A DNA stretch of 64,000 nt, from contig NZ_JAASAG010000012.1 of NCBI RefSeq assembly GCF_012726265.1, positions 62,001 to 126,000 on the forward strand, given 5' to 3'. The notes beneath the pieces were generated by a model. The model worked only from the letters and a program-made list of their open reading frames with translations, did not search any database and was not told where the DNA came from. This document shows, piece after piece, positions 9,046-17,547 of the stretch. This stretch comes from Streptomyces sp. HNM0575 (GTDB lineage Bacteria > Actinomycetota > Actinomycetes > Streptomycetales > Streptomycetaceae). Numbering within the stretch: the stretch's first letter is position 1; each line of letters opens with the position of its first letter. A program made the position numbers and the translations under genes.

Positions 9046-10326
9046 TCAGCCGGCGTCGGCGTCGGCGTGCGGCCTGGCATGTGCGGCCTGCTGCACGACG
9101 AGACCGACGGGCGTTGTCAGGCCCGAGAAGGGGACGGTCGTCTGCGCACCGCCGCCCGAACTCACCCGCACCACACGGTCGTTGCCGAAGTCCGCGACAT
9201 AGAGGTTCCGCCTGCGGTCGAGCGCCAGGCCTTGCGGAGCCGACAGACCGGTGGCCCGCACGGTGCGCTGTCCGCCGCCGCCCGCGGTCGGGACGCGGAC
9301 CACCCTGTCGTTGCCGGAGTCGGAGATGTAGAGCCGGTGGCGGCGGGCGTCCAGCGCCAGTCCGGTCGGCTGGGAGAGGCCGGTCGTGTGCACCGTCCGC
9401 TGTCCACCGCTGCCGGTGGCGGGCACCTTCACCACACGGTCGTTGACGAAGTCGGCGACGTAGAGGGCGTTCTTCTTCTCGTCGAGCGCCAGCCCCGCGG
9501 GGTGTAGCAGACCGTCCGTCGGCACGGTGGTCTGCTCGCCGCCGTCCGAAGACACCTTCACCACACGGTCGTTGAAGCTGTCCGCGATATAGAGGTCGCC
9601 GGACCTGCTGAGCGCGAGGCCGAGGGGACGTGACAGGCCGTCGGTGGGGACGGTGGTCTGCTCGCCGCCGGAGGAGATCCTCACGATGCGGTTGTTGAAG
9701 GTGTCGGAGACGAAGAGCGCGCCGCCGCGGTCGAGCGCCATGTACGTGGGGCGGGTCAGGCCGGTGGTGGGGACCGTGGACTGCGGACCGGCGGGGAGCC
9801 GGAGCCTCAGCACGTCGCCGGCCGTGTAGTCCGTGACGTACAGGGACTCACGCCGGTGGCCACCGAGCCGGGAGCGGTCAACGGACCCGGCTTCGTCCTC
9901 ACCGGCCGCGGCACCGGAACCGGAGGAGCCCGCCGCCGCGGAGGCGGAGCCGGAAGCGGAGGACGCGGCGGAGGCGGCGGACGCGAAGGCCGCGCCGGCG
10001 GGCAGGGGCGAGGCGCCGGAGACGAGCCCGGCCGCGCACAGCACCGCGAGCCCCGTCATGGCCGTCACACGCCGCCAGGAACGGGTCACCCCGGTACGGC
10101 CGCGCGGCGAACGGCCGCCCCGGCAAAGCAGTTCACGCCACGGCCGCCTCCCCGCGTGCGCCGACCGGGACGACGAGCCCGATGACGAGGCCGGAGACCA
10201 GACCGAGGCCGGGGACGAAGCGGGCGACGACGCGGACGGGGATGCGGACGGCGACATCGACGGGGAAGCGGACGGCTCTTGCCGAAGCGGATCGGCGGAG
10301 CTGTCGTGAAGCGAGTAGCGGCTCAT
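9046..10326 (-). CDS. Secreted or membrane-anchored NHL-repeat beta-propeller
   Basis: The chosen ATG (10326) follows an AGGTGG ribosome site. An open frame extends upstream to 10584, but that part is unconvincing. Of 426 residues, the first 70 are Ser/Pro/Arg-rich. A hydrophobic export or anchor segment follows (about 75-105), then an Ala/Ser-rich linker, then six or so NHL repeats, each with a GLxxPxGLALD...LYVADxxNDRVVKV pattern, forming a six-bladed propeller. Such propellers bind ligands or carbohydrate outside the cell, or serve as sensor domains. Two copies of the composite GntR-type box lie 130-200 bp upstream, suggesting co-regulation with the nitrilase module. Confidence 0.75.
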   Translation of the reverse strand: MSRYSLHDSSADPLRQEPSASPSMSPSASPSASSPASSPASVWSPASSSGSSSRSAHAGRRPWRELLCRGGRSPRGRTGVTRSWRRVTAMTGLAVLCAAGLVSGASPLPAGAAFASAASAASSASGSASAAAGSSGSGAAAGEDEAGSVDRSRLGGHRRESLYVTDYTAGDVLRLRLPAGPQSTVPTTGLTRPTYMALDRGGALFVSDTFNNRIVRISSGGEQTTVPTDGLSRPLGLALSRSGDLYIADSFNDRVVKVSSDGGEQTTVPTDGLLHPAGLALDEKKNALYVADFVNDRVVKVPATGSGGQRTVHTTGLSQPTGLALDARRHRLYISDSGNDRVVRVPTAGGGGQRTVRATGLSAPQGLALDRRRNLYVADFGNDRVVRVSSGGGAQTTVPFSGLTTPVGLVVQQAAHARPHADADAG

Positions 10327-10457
10327 GGACACCCACCTGTTCTGGGCGGCCGGCGTGTGCCGTACGGCCCGGGAGACGGGGACGCCCCGCATCGCGCCGT
10401 GGGCGGACGGGAACGCCGTTGACATGACGGCCCGTTGGCCGCGTACCGGTGCACACG

Positions 10458-10476
10458 CTGTATGCAGGTCGTACGC
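10458..10476. promoter_or_regulatory. Composite GntR-type box A
   Basis: CTGTATGCAG-GTC-GTACGC follows the shared pattern CTGTATACAG-nnn-GTAnGC. It is about 130 bp upstream of the NHL-propeller start. Confidence 0.45.
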
Positions 10477-10507
10477 AAGCAGGCCGGTCGGCGACCCGGT
10501 ACGCGCT

Positions 10508-10526
10508 CCGTATACAACCGGTACGC
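10508..10526. promoter_or_regulatory. Composite GntR-type box B
   Basis: CCGTATACAA-CCG-GTACGC has the same 10 + 3 + 6 layout, centred 50 bp (about five helical turns) from box A. Confidence 0.45.
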
Positions 10527-10909
10527 AAACCGGATCCGGCCGCCATGTGATCGCTGCCGGAGCCCGGTCCGTCAGCCGCGACATTAGGAAGCCGCCCGCA
10601 CACAGCGTTCACACCACGCCAGCGGACGGCCCCCTCCACCCGAAGGACGGGCCCGCGTTCGCCGGGTCGTACGCGGGCGGGACGACATGGACCGCAAGGT
10701 TCACGGAGACCGTCGCTCGTAGCCGCACACGCTGAGTACGCGGCCCGCCCCCGCGGCCCGGCCGCCCACCGCGCACACACCTCTCGTATACGCCCCGCAC
10801 TCAACCGCGCTCAGCCCCGCACCCAGGCCCGCGACCAGGCCCCGCACAGCGCCCGGAACGAAGCCGGACCGCCCCGTGCCATGGCCGTCCCGGCCGAGCT
10901 GTGCGCGGG

Positions 10910-10957
10910 TGGACAGGGCCATGATGATGGCGTGTAATCTGTATACAGAGTGTATGC
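10910..10957 (+). promoter_or_regulatory. gntR promoter with overlapping composite box C
   Basis: A TGGACA (10910-10915) and TAATCT (10935-10940) pair with a 19-bp spacer precedes the regulator gene. Box C, CTGTATACAG-AGT-GTATGC (10939-10957), overlaps the -10 and start point; its first ten bases are a perfect palindrome. This suggests autorepression. Confidence 0.5.
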
Positions 10958-11075
10958 AGTGCGCTCGGCAGGCAGCGGACACAAGCGGTACGGGGGCCGT
11001 GCGCGGCCACGCAAGGCCCGGGCGGCGTCCCTCGGGGCGGGCCGGGCGCGTACGACGGCGACGGGGAGGCCGGCA

Positions 11076-11702
11076 GTGAAATCCGGACGTGACAAGGCGT
11101 ACACGTTCCTCAAGGAGACCGTGCTCACCGATCCTGCCATGCAGGGCGAGTTCCTCTCCGAGCAGATGATCGCCGACCGCGTGGGCATCTCGCGTACGCC
11201 CATCAGGGAGGCGCTGCTGCTGCTGGCGGCCGAGGACCTGGTCAGCCTCGTACCCAAAAGGGGTGCCTACATCGCGCCGCTCTCCGGCCGGGAGATCACC
11301 GAACTGATGGAGATGCGCGCCCTGTTGGAGCGCTACGCCGCCCGTCGCACCGTGGAGGCGGGCACCGCGCCCGTCGTCGAGATGGACCGGATCCTGGAGG
11401 AGCAGGAGAAGCTGCGCGGCGGCGAGAAGGCCAAGGAGTTCATCGAGGCGGACCACCGCTTCCACGCGACGCTCGTGGCCGCCGCAGGGAACGGGCTGAT
11501 GACGAGGCAGTACGAGGCGCTGCGCAGCCGGCAGGTCAGGGCGGGAGTGAGCGCCCTCTACCGTTCCGCGGGGCGGCAGGACGAGGTGTGCGTCGAACAC
11601 CGGCAGATCGTCACGGCGTTGGCGGCGGAGCGTGCGGACATGGCGTGCCACGCGATCGACGACCACATCGCCGCCACCCGGCGCATCCTCACCGAGGGCT
11701 GA
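11076..11702 (+). CDS. GntR family transcriptional regulator (FCD domain)
   Basis: A GTG at 11076 with GGGGAGG 6-8 nt upstream gives 208 residues. The N-terminal winged helix has MIADRVGISRTPIREALLLLAAEDLV, the recognition helix of the FadR/GntR group, followed by PKRGAYIAPL. The C-terminal half is an all-helical FCD ligand-binding domain with LLERYAARR and a DHRFHATLVAAAGN metal-site region. It probably responds to a carboxylic acid or similar metabolite. Divergent from the NHL gene and convergent with the nitrilase gene. Composite boxes in its own promoter and in front of both neighbouring units point to local control. Confidence 0.85.
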   Translation: MKSGRDKAYTFLKETVLTDPAMQGEFLSEQMIADRVGISRTPIREALLLLAAEDLVSLVPKRGAYIAPLSGREITELMEMRALLERYAARRTVEAGTAPVVEMDRILEEQEKLRGGEKAKEFIEADHRFHATLVAAAGNGLMTRQYEALRSRQVRAGVSALYRSAGRQDEVCVEHRQIVTALAAERADMACHAIDDHIAATRRILTEG

Positions 11703-11817
11703 CGACCGGGCGTACGGCGGGCCAGCCCCGGTGGGCCGGTTGGGCCCGAGCCGTGCCGGGGCGGCAGAACCGTACCGGGCCGGTGAGGCCGGGGCGGGGC
11801 GCCGCGTACGACGCCTG

Positions 11818-12621
11818 TCAGAGCCTGCGGTTGTCCAGCACGGCCACGGCCTTGCGGACCTTGGCGACCTTGTCGGCGTCCACGTCGGCGACGATCAACT
11901 CCGGTGTCTCCCCGGCCTCTTCGTGCACCCGCCCGTCGGGGCCGACGAGCACGCTGTGCCCGATTCCGGTGGGCGCCTTGGTGGGCTGGGAGATGTCGGC
12001 GTCCGGGCCGGGGGGCGCCTGGCCCACCGCGGCCAGCCACAGGGTCGCGTCCAGTGCGCGTGCCCTGGTCAGCAGGCGCCAGTGGTCCAGCTTCGAGGGG
12101 CCCGCGCCCCAGGAGGCGGGCAGTACGGACAGCACGGCGCCCTCGTCGGCGTGCGCGCGGAAGAGCTCGGGGAAGCGGACGTCGTAGCAGGTCGCGAGGC
12201 CGACACGGACGCCCTCGACGTCGATCGTGACGACCTTCTCGCCGGGCGCGACGGTGTCGGACTCGGAGAAGCCGAACGCGTCGTAGAGATGGATCTTGTC
12301 GTACGCGGTGTCCACGTCGGGACCCGTCGCCAGCAGGGTGTTGGTGACCCGGCCGTCCGGGGACGGCGTGAACATCCCCGCCACCACGGTGAGTCGGTGC
12401 CGCCGGGCCGTCTCGCGCACCGCGTCGGCCCACGGCCCGTCCAGGGGCTGGGCCACCGGTCCGAGGGGGATGCCGAAGCGGGCCATCGCCGCCTCGGGGA
12501 AGACGGCCAGCCGGGCACCTTCGCCGGCCGCGCGTGCGGCCAGTTCGTCGATGGTGCGCAGGTTGTCCTCGGGGTCGGTGGAGGCGGTGAACTGGCACAG
12601 GGCCGTGCGGAGCGTCGTCAC
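11818..12621 (-). CDS. Carbon-nitrogen hydrolase (nitrilase superfamily, Nit2/omega-amidase-like)
   Basis: The GTG at 12621 has an AAGGAG site about 8 nt upstream, giving 267 residues, normal for the family. The Glu-Lys-Cys catalytic triad is visible: Glu in VFPEAAM, Lys in YDKIHLYDAFG and Cys in GLATCYDVRFPELFR. These enzymes hydrolyse amides or nitriles to acids plus ammonia. The gene is 58 nt downstream of an MHS-type transporter on the same strand, so the pair probably imports and deaminates one compound. The upstream open frame reaching 12849 overlaps the transporter and is not likely coding. Confidence 0.85.
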   Translation of the reverse strand: MTTLRTALCQFTASTDPEDNLRTIDELAARAAGEGARLAVFPEAAMARFGIPLGPVAQPLDGPWADAVRETARRHRLTVVAGMFTPSPDGRVTNTLLATGPDVDTAYDKIHLYDAFGFSESDTVAPGEKVVTIDVEGVRVGLATCYDVRFPELFRAHADEGAVLSVLPASWGAGPSKLDHWRLLTRARALDATLWLAAVGQAPPGPDADISQPTKAPTGIGHSVLVGPDGRVHEEAGETPELIVADVDADKVAKVRKAVAVLDNRRL

Positions 12622-12679
12622 TGCCTGTCTCCTTTCCGCAGGTCGAGCGTGGCGAGCGTGGCTGACGACCGCCGGTTCC

Positions 12680-14299
12680 TCAACGGGACTTCGTGGCGTA
12701 CGAGGAGTGCTCCGGGGCCGGTGAGGGCGAGGGCACGGCGTCCGCGTCCCCGTCTTCGTCCGCGTCCCCCGCCGGGGCGGGGCCGTCGCCGAGCATCCTG
12801 GCGTACTCCTCGTCCTCCACGTGGTCCGCGTCCCGCCCCAGCAGCACACCGGTCACCGTAAGCACGGCGGTGAGCACGATGTACCCCGCGAGCGGCAGCC
12901 AATGGCCGAACTCGCCGAGCAGCGCCGTGAAGATCAGCGGTGCGACGGCGCCGCCGATGACGCCCGCCAGCGTGTACGCGAGCGACGAGCCGGTGTAGCG
13001 CAGCCGCGGGCTGAACTGCTCGGCGACGAACGCCGCTTGCGGCCCGTACAGCATCGAGTGGATGACCAGCGCCCCGATGACGCCGAGCACGATCAGCAGC
13101 CACGAACGGGTCTCGGCGAGCGGGAAGAAGACGAACGGCCAGATGCCGCTGGCGACGGCCGCCCCCAGATACAGGCGCCGGCGGTTCCAGCGGTCGGAGA
13201 GCGCGCCGGCGAGCGGGATGAGGAAGATCTGGAGCCCGGATCCGACGAGCACGGCGGTGAGGGCCTGGCCCTGCGGCATGCCGAGTTCCTCGGTGACGTA
13301 TGTGAGGACGAAGACCGTGAACATCGCGTAGAGGACGTCGGGCGCGACGCGGGAGAGGATCGCGGCGACCAGCGGACGGCGCTGCTCGGCGAAGACCTCG
13401 CGCACGGGCGCGGAGGGGCGTTCGCCGCTCGCCTCAACGGCCTTGAAGACGGGGGTCTCCTCCAGGTGCGTACGGACCCACAGCCCGAACGCGACCAGGA
13501 CGCCGGAGAGCAGGAACGCGATGCGCCAGCCGAAGGAGAGGAACTGCTGCTCCGTCAGCATCGCGCCGAGCGCCGCGAGGGCGCCGTTGGCCATGAGGTT
13601 GCCGACCGGCGGTCCGACCTGGGCGGCGGACGCCCAGAAGCCCCGCCGCCGCGTATCGCCGAATTCGCTGGTCAGCAGCACGGCACCGCCCCACTCGCCG
13701 CCGACGCCCACGCCCTGCGCGAAGCGCAGCAGCACCAGGAGCGCGGGCGCGACCGGGCCGGCGACCGCGTGGGTGGGGAGGCAGCCGATGAGGAAGGTGG
13801 CGGCGCCGACGAGCACGAGCGTGGCGACGAGGACGCGCTTGCGGCCGATCACGTCGCCGAGGCGGCCGAAGACGAAGCCGCCGAGCGGCCGGGAGACATA
13901 GCCGACTGCGTACGTGGAGAAGGCGAGGAGGGTGCCGGTGAGCGGGTCGCCGGAGGGGAAGAAGAGCTTGCCGAAGACCAGGGCGGACGCGGCGGAGTAG
14001 ACGGCGAAGTCGTACCACTCCAGCGAGGTGCCGGTGAGGCTGGCGGTGAACGCCTTCAACAGGTCCTTGCGGTGGGCGCGTTCCGGGCCCGTGGCACCGG
14101 GACCGTCCTGGCTCGGGCCGGTCGCTCCGCCCGCGCCGTCCGTACCGTCGGCCGTACCGCCCGCTCCGTCGGCCGGGCCGGCCTCGGCGTCCGCGCCGTC
14201 CGGTCCGCCCGCAGCGGCCGGGTCCTCCTGGGCGCGACGGCCGCGGTTCCGGCGGGGGTCGTCCTCCGCTGCCGCGTGGTGCGGCGTGTTCTGGTCCAC
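12680..14299 (-). CDS. MFS transporter, metabolite:H+ symporter (MHS) family
   Basis: 539 residues. The first 75 or so are Gly/Ala/Asp-rich low complexity; the rest is a 12-segment MFS protein. MHS family landmarks are SLTGTSLEWYDFAVYS at the first segment, GRLGDVIGRKR in the 2-3 loop, and RFAQGVGVGGEWGGA. Relatives carry dicarboxylates, shikimate, proline/betaine or alpha-ketoglutarate by proton symport. First gene of a two-gene minus-strand operon with the nitrilase. The composite box D lies about 50 bp upstream of its start. Confidence 0.85.
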   Translation of the reverse strand: MDQNTPHHAAAEDDPRRNRGRRAQEDPAAAGGPDGADAEAGPADGAGGTADGTDGAGGATGPSQDGPGATGPERAHRKDLLKAFTASLTGTSLEWYDFAVYSAASALVFGKLFFPSGDPLTGTLLAFSTYAVGYVSRPLGGFVFGRLGDVIGRKRVLVATLVLVGAATFLIGCLPTHAVAGPVAPALLVLLRFAQGVGVGGEWGGAVLLTSEFGDTRRRGFWASAAQVGPPVGNLMANGALAALGAMLTEQQFLSFGWRIAFLLSGVLVAFGLWVRTHLEETPVFKAVEASGERPSAPVREVFAEQRRPLVAAILSRVAPDVLYAMFTVFVLTYVTEELGMPQGQALTAVLVGSGLQIFLIPLAGALSDRWNRRRLYLGAAVASGIWPFVFFPLAETRSWLLIVLGVIGALVIHSMLYGPQAAFVAEQFSPRLRYTGSSLAYTLAGVIGGAVAPLIFTALLGEFGHWLPLAGYIVLTAVLTVTGVLLGRDADHVEDEEYARMLGDGPAPAGDADEDGDADAVPSPSPAPEHSSYATKSR

Positions 14300-14346
14300 G
14301 GGGCTTCCTCACGGGTCGGGTGCCTTCGGGTCTCTGGGCATACTTG

Positions 14347-14365
14347 CTGTATACAGCTCGTATGC
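14347..14365. promoter_or_regulatory. Composite GntR-type box D
   Basis: CTGTATACAG-CTC-GTATGC matches box C at every position outside the variable triplet. It sits between the divergent MHS transporter and DUF2848 genes, so one site could control both. Confidence 0.55.
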
Positions 14366-14423
14366 GCAACCCTCGGATCGCGGGCCACCCCCGCGAAACC
14401 GCGTCCCACCTGGAGGAATCCCC

Positions 14424-15194
14424 ATGACACCGCCCGCGCCGCTCTCCTTCACGCTGCCCGACGGCGACCGCCGCACCGTCGAAGTGAAGCGCCTGTTCAA
14501 CGCCGGCTACGCGGGCCGCCGCCAGGAGGACGTGGCCGCGCACGTGGCCGAACTGGCCGAGCTCGGGGTGCCCGCCCCGTCCACGACCCCCGCCCTCTAC
14601 CCCGTCTCCCCGTACCTCGCCCAGCAGACCGGCACGGTCCTCGCGCAGCACGCGAAGACCTCGGGCGAGGCCGAGTGGGGCCTCGTCGTCGACGACACCG
14701 GGGACCTGCTGCTGACGGCGGCCTGCGACCACACCGACCGCGAGCTGGAGACGTACGGCGTGGCCTGGAGCAAGAACGCCGCACCCGACGTGCTCGCGAC
14801 GAGCGCCTGGCGGCTGGCCGACGTCGACGGCCGCCTCGACGACCTCACCCTCCGCGCCTGGGTGACCGGCGGGGACGGCGGCACCGGCGGCGACGGTACG
14901 GACGTGCCCGCGGACGCCCGCACGGACGCCCGCACGGAGGTCCGCCCTGACGCCGAGCAGCTGATCCAGGACGGCACCGCAGCCGAACTGCTCACCCCGC
15001 ACCACTGGGCCGAAGTCCTGCGTGAGCGCGGCGAGTTGGAGCCCGGCACGGTCCTGATCTCGGGAACGATCCCGATGCTCCAGGGAGTGGGCCAGTTCGC
15101 GGCCAGGTGGCGTGTGCAGCTCGCCGACCCCGCCACGGGCCGGGAGATCTCCCTCGCCTACGACGTGCTGCCCATGCCGGAGCCCATCGGCTGA
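14424..15194 (+). CDS. DUF2848 family protein
   Basis: The ATG follows TGGAGGA at a good distance and gives 256 residues. The protein resembles DUF2848: the C-terminus has GTVLISGTIPMLQGVGQFA, DPATGREISLAYDV and PEPIG, and the N-terminus has RLFNAGYAGR. As I recall the family, it resembles fumarylacetoacetate-hydrolase-like proteins and is often found beside amidase, nitrilase or transporter genes, but I know of no established activity. It is divergent from the transporter/nitrilase operon and shares box D, which places it in the same pathway. Its 3' end overlaps the convergent GntR gene by 37 bp. Confidence 0.75.
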   Translation: MTPPAPLSFTLPDGDRRTVEVKRLFNAGYAGRRQEDVAAHVAELAELGVPAPSTTPALYPVSPYLAQQTGTVLAQHAKTSGEAEWGLVVDDTGDLLLTAACDHTDRELETYGVAWSKNAAPDVLATSAWRLADVDGRLDDLTLRAWVTGGDGGTGGDGTDVPADARTDARTEVRPDAEQLIQDGTAAELLTPHHWAEVLRERGELEPGTVLISGTIPMLQGVGQFAARWRVQLADPATGREISLAYDVLPMPEPIG

Positions 15195-16012
15195 CCGTCT
15201 CCCGCGCCGAGGCGCCGCGCGTAGGCCGCGACGATCCGGCTGCGGGAGTCGTCCAGGTACTGCCGCAGCATCCGTTCGGCCCGCGCCGCGTCGCCCGGGC
15301 GCAGGGCGGCCAGGATGTCCCGGTTGCGGGCGAGATAGGGGCCGTGCAGGCGGCGCGGGCTGTCCATGATGTGCAGCGCCAGCCGGAGTTCGGCCAGCAC
15401 GCTCCGCATGACCTCGTCCGTACGGGGACTGTGTCCGAGGGCGACGAGCTCGCGGTGGAAGTGGATGTTCGCCGTGGCCAGGTCCTTCCAGCGCCGCTCG
15501 CGCGCGGCGTCGTGCCCCGCGGCGACGGTCGCGGCGAGCCCGTCCAGCGCGAACGGCGGGTCCGCCCCGGCCAGCCGGCGCATCACGCCGCACTCGACGA
15601 GCGTCCGCACGCGGTAGATGTCGAGGACGTCCTCGACGGTGGGGACCCTTACGAAGACGCCCCGGTTGAGCCGGTGTTCCAGCAGCCGCTCGTGGGTGAG
15701 CAGCCGGAAGGACTCGCGGAGCGTGTTGCGCGAGACGCCGAGCGCGCCCGCGATGCTCCCCTCCGACAGCCGGGTCCCGGGCGGGAAGAAGCCCTCCGCG
15801 ATCCGGCTGCGCAGCACGTCGGCCACGCGTTCCGCGGTGCTGGTGCGGCTCAACAGCGGGCGGTCGCCGGCCAGTTCGCCGTGCTCGCGGGTGGCCGGGG
15901 GCGGCACGGACGCCGCGGGGATCACCGGCGTCCCGTACGCCGCAGGCTCCGCGCGCGACGGTCGTTCCGGCTCCGGGCCGTTCGTACCCAAGCGACGCCC
16001 CTCCCCGCGCAC
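15158..16012 (-). CDS. GntR family transcriptional regulator (FCD domain)
   Basis: 284 residues; the first 50 or so are Pro/Arg-rich and may not all be translated. The winged helix includes GTRLSEGSIAGALGVSRNTLRESFRLLTHERLLEHRLNRGVFV, and an FCD ligand domain follows, with TANIHFHRELVALG. It is divergent from an MFS transporter gene with a perfect 19-bp dyad between them, the usual layout of a local repressor. Its 3' end overlaps the DUF2848 gene tail to tail. Confidence 0.85.
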   Translation of the reverse strand: MRGEGRRLGTNGPEPERPSRAEPAAYGTPVIPAASVPPPATREHGELAGDRPLLSRTSTAERVADVLRSRIAEGFFPPGTRLSEGSIAGALGVSRNTLRESFRLLTHERLLEHRLNRGVFVRVPTVEDVLDIYRVRTLVECGVMRRLAGADPPFALDGLAATVAAGHDAARERRWKDLATANIHFHRELVALGHSPRTDEVMRSVLAELRLALHIMDSPRRLHGPYLARNRDILAALRPGDAARAERMLRQYLDDSRSRIVAAYARRLGAGDGQPMGSGMGSTS

Positions 16013-16043
16013 CCTCGCGCATACACCGCCACGAACCCCTTGA

Positions 16044-16062
16044 AGGATCGTTCAACGATCCT
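16044..16062. promoter_or_regulatory. 19-bp operator-like dyad between gntR and MFS
   Basis: AGGATCGTT-C-AACGATCCT is a perfect inverted repeat with 9-bp arms, 31 bp from the regulator start and 80 bp from the transporter start. Probably the GntR operator. Confidence 0.65.
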
Positions 16063-16141
16063 CTACGTTATCCCGGACGTCGGCCCGGCACCACGGTCCG
16101 GCCCGTCCCCGGCAGCACCCCTCTCCCTCTGCGAGGTGCAC

Positions 16142-17476
16142 ATGAACAGCGACCCGATACCGAGTGCTCCCCAGGGCTCCGGGGCCGAGCGCGCCCAGGA
16201 GCCGGACCCCGGCACCGACGTCCGGACGAGCGAGAACGAGCCTCCCGGCGGCGCCTTCGGCTGGTTCCGTGAGCTGGGAGCGTCAGGACGCCGCGCCTTC
16301 GCGGGCGCGTTCGGCGGCTACGCCCTCGACTCCTACGACTTCTTCACCCTGCCCCTGGGCATGGTCGCCATCGGCGCGTACTTCGGCCTCGACCCCGGCC
16401 AGACCGGCCTGCTCACCACCGTCACGCTCGTCGTCTCGGCCGTCGGCGGTGCGCTGGCGGGCATCCTGGCCGACCGCATCGGACGCGTCAGGACGCTGAT
16501 CCTCACGGTGCTGACGTACGCCGTCTTCACCCTGCTGTGCGGCTTCGCCCCCAACTACGAGTCGCTGCTGCTCTTCCGCGCCCTCCAGGGCCTCGGCTTC
16601 GGCGGCGAGTGGGCGGTCGGCGCGATCCTCGTCGCCGAGTACGCGACGGCGAAGAACCGCGGGCGCACCCTCGGGGTCATCCAGAGCTCGTGGGCCGTGG
16701 GCTGGGCGCTGGCCGTGGTCGTCTACACGACCGTCTTCGAGCTCTTCGACGAGTCGGTCGCCTGGCGTGTGCTGTTCTGGACCGGCGCCCTTCCCGCGCT
16801 GCTGATCCTCTACGTGCGCCGCAACGTCAACGACGCACCGCAGGCCGCCGAGCAGCGCAGGAACAGCAGCGAGAAGGGCTCCTTCTCCGCGATCTTCACA
16901 AAGGACCTGCGGCGCACGACGCTCTTCGGCGTGCTGCTCTCCACGGGCGTGCAGGGCGGCTACTACACGCTGGCCACCTGGGTGCCCAGCTATCTCAAGA
17001 CGGACCGCGGGCTGACGGTCGTGGGCACCGGCGGCTTCCTGACCTTCCTGATCTCGGGCGCCTTCATCGGCTACCTCACCGGCGGCTATCTCACGGACAA
17101 GCTGGGGCGCAAGCGCAACGTCGCGGTGTTCGCCGTGCTCTCGGCGGTCTCGGTCCTCGCGTACACCAATGTGCCGACCGGCTCCAACACCCTTGTGCTG
17201 CTGCTCGGTTTCCCGCTGGGCTTCTGCATGTCGGCCATCTTCAGCGGATTCGGCTCCTTCCTCAGCGAGCTGTATCCGACGGCCGTACGCGGCACGGGCC
17301 AGGGCTTCGTCTACAACACGGGGCGTGCCGTGGGCGCGTTCTTCCCCACGCTCGTGGGCTTCCTCGCCAACAGCTGGGGCGTGAGCGGTGCGCTGATCTT
17401 CGGGGCCGCCGGTTACGGGCTCGCGCTCGTCGCACTGCTGGGGCTGCCGGAGACGCGGGGACGGACGCTGGTCTGA
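16142..17476 (+). CDS. MFS transporter, organic-acid type
   Basis: The ATG at 16142 has a GAGGTG sequence 5-6 nt before it and gives 444 residues, about 12 membrane segments. The first segment has YALDSYDFFTLPL, the 2-3 loop has ADRIGRVRTL, and LGFGGEWAVGAI and DKLGRKRNV follow. Relatives include the sialate/aromatic-acid symporters. It leads a plus-strand operon with DUF1445 and DUF1348 genes, and likely imports the substrate they act on. Confidence 0.85.
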   Translation: MNSDPIPSAPQGSGAERAQEPDPGTDVRTSENEPPGGAFGWFRELGASGRRAFAGAFGGYALDSYDFFTLPLGMVAIGAYFGLDPGQTGLLTTVTLVVSAVGGALAGILADRIGRVRTLILTVLTYAVFTLLCGFAPNYESLLLFRALQGLGFGGEWAVGAILVAEYATAKNRGRTLGVIQSSWAVGWALAVVVYTTVFELFDESVAWRVLFWTGALPALLILYVRRNVNDAPQAAEQRRNSSEKGSFSAIFTKDLRRTTLFGVLLSTGVQGGYYTLATWVPSYLKTDRGLTVVGTGGFLTFLISGAFIGYLTGGYLTDKLGRKRNVAVFAVLSAVSVLAYTNVPTGSNTLVLLLGFPLGFCMSAIFSGFGSFLSELYPTAVRGTGQGFVYNTGRAVGAFFPTLVGFLANSWGVSGALIFGAAGYGLALVALLGLPETRGRTLV

Positions 17477-17547
17477 GCGGACGGCACGGGCGGCACGGAC
17501 GGCGGGCAGGAGGGCCCGCCGCCTCGATCCAGGGAAGGACGGACGGC

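Larger units (their letters stand above)
10327..11075. other. Intergenic region with GntR-type boxes
   Basis: This 749-bp gap separates the divergent NHL-propeller and GntR genes. No open frame in it has convincing composition. It holds three copies of a composite box (10458-10476, 10508-10526 and 10939-10957), annotated separately. Confidence 0.6.

Noticed and set aside
10327..10584. N-terminal extension of the NHL-propeller frame to 10584
   Set aside because: The extension has no ribosome site and would cover the GntR-type boxes; the ATG at 10326 has AGGTGG at good spacing.
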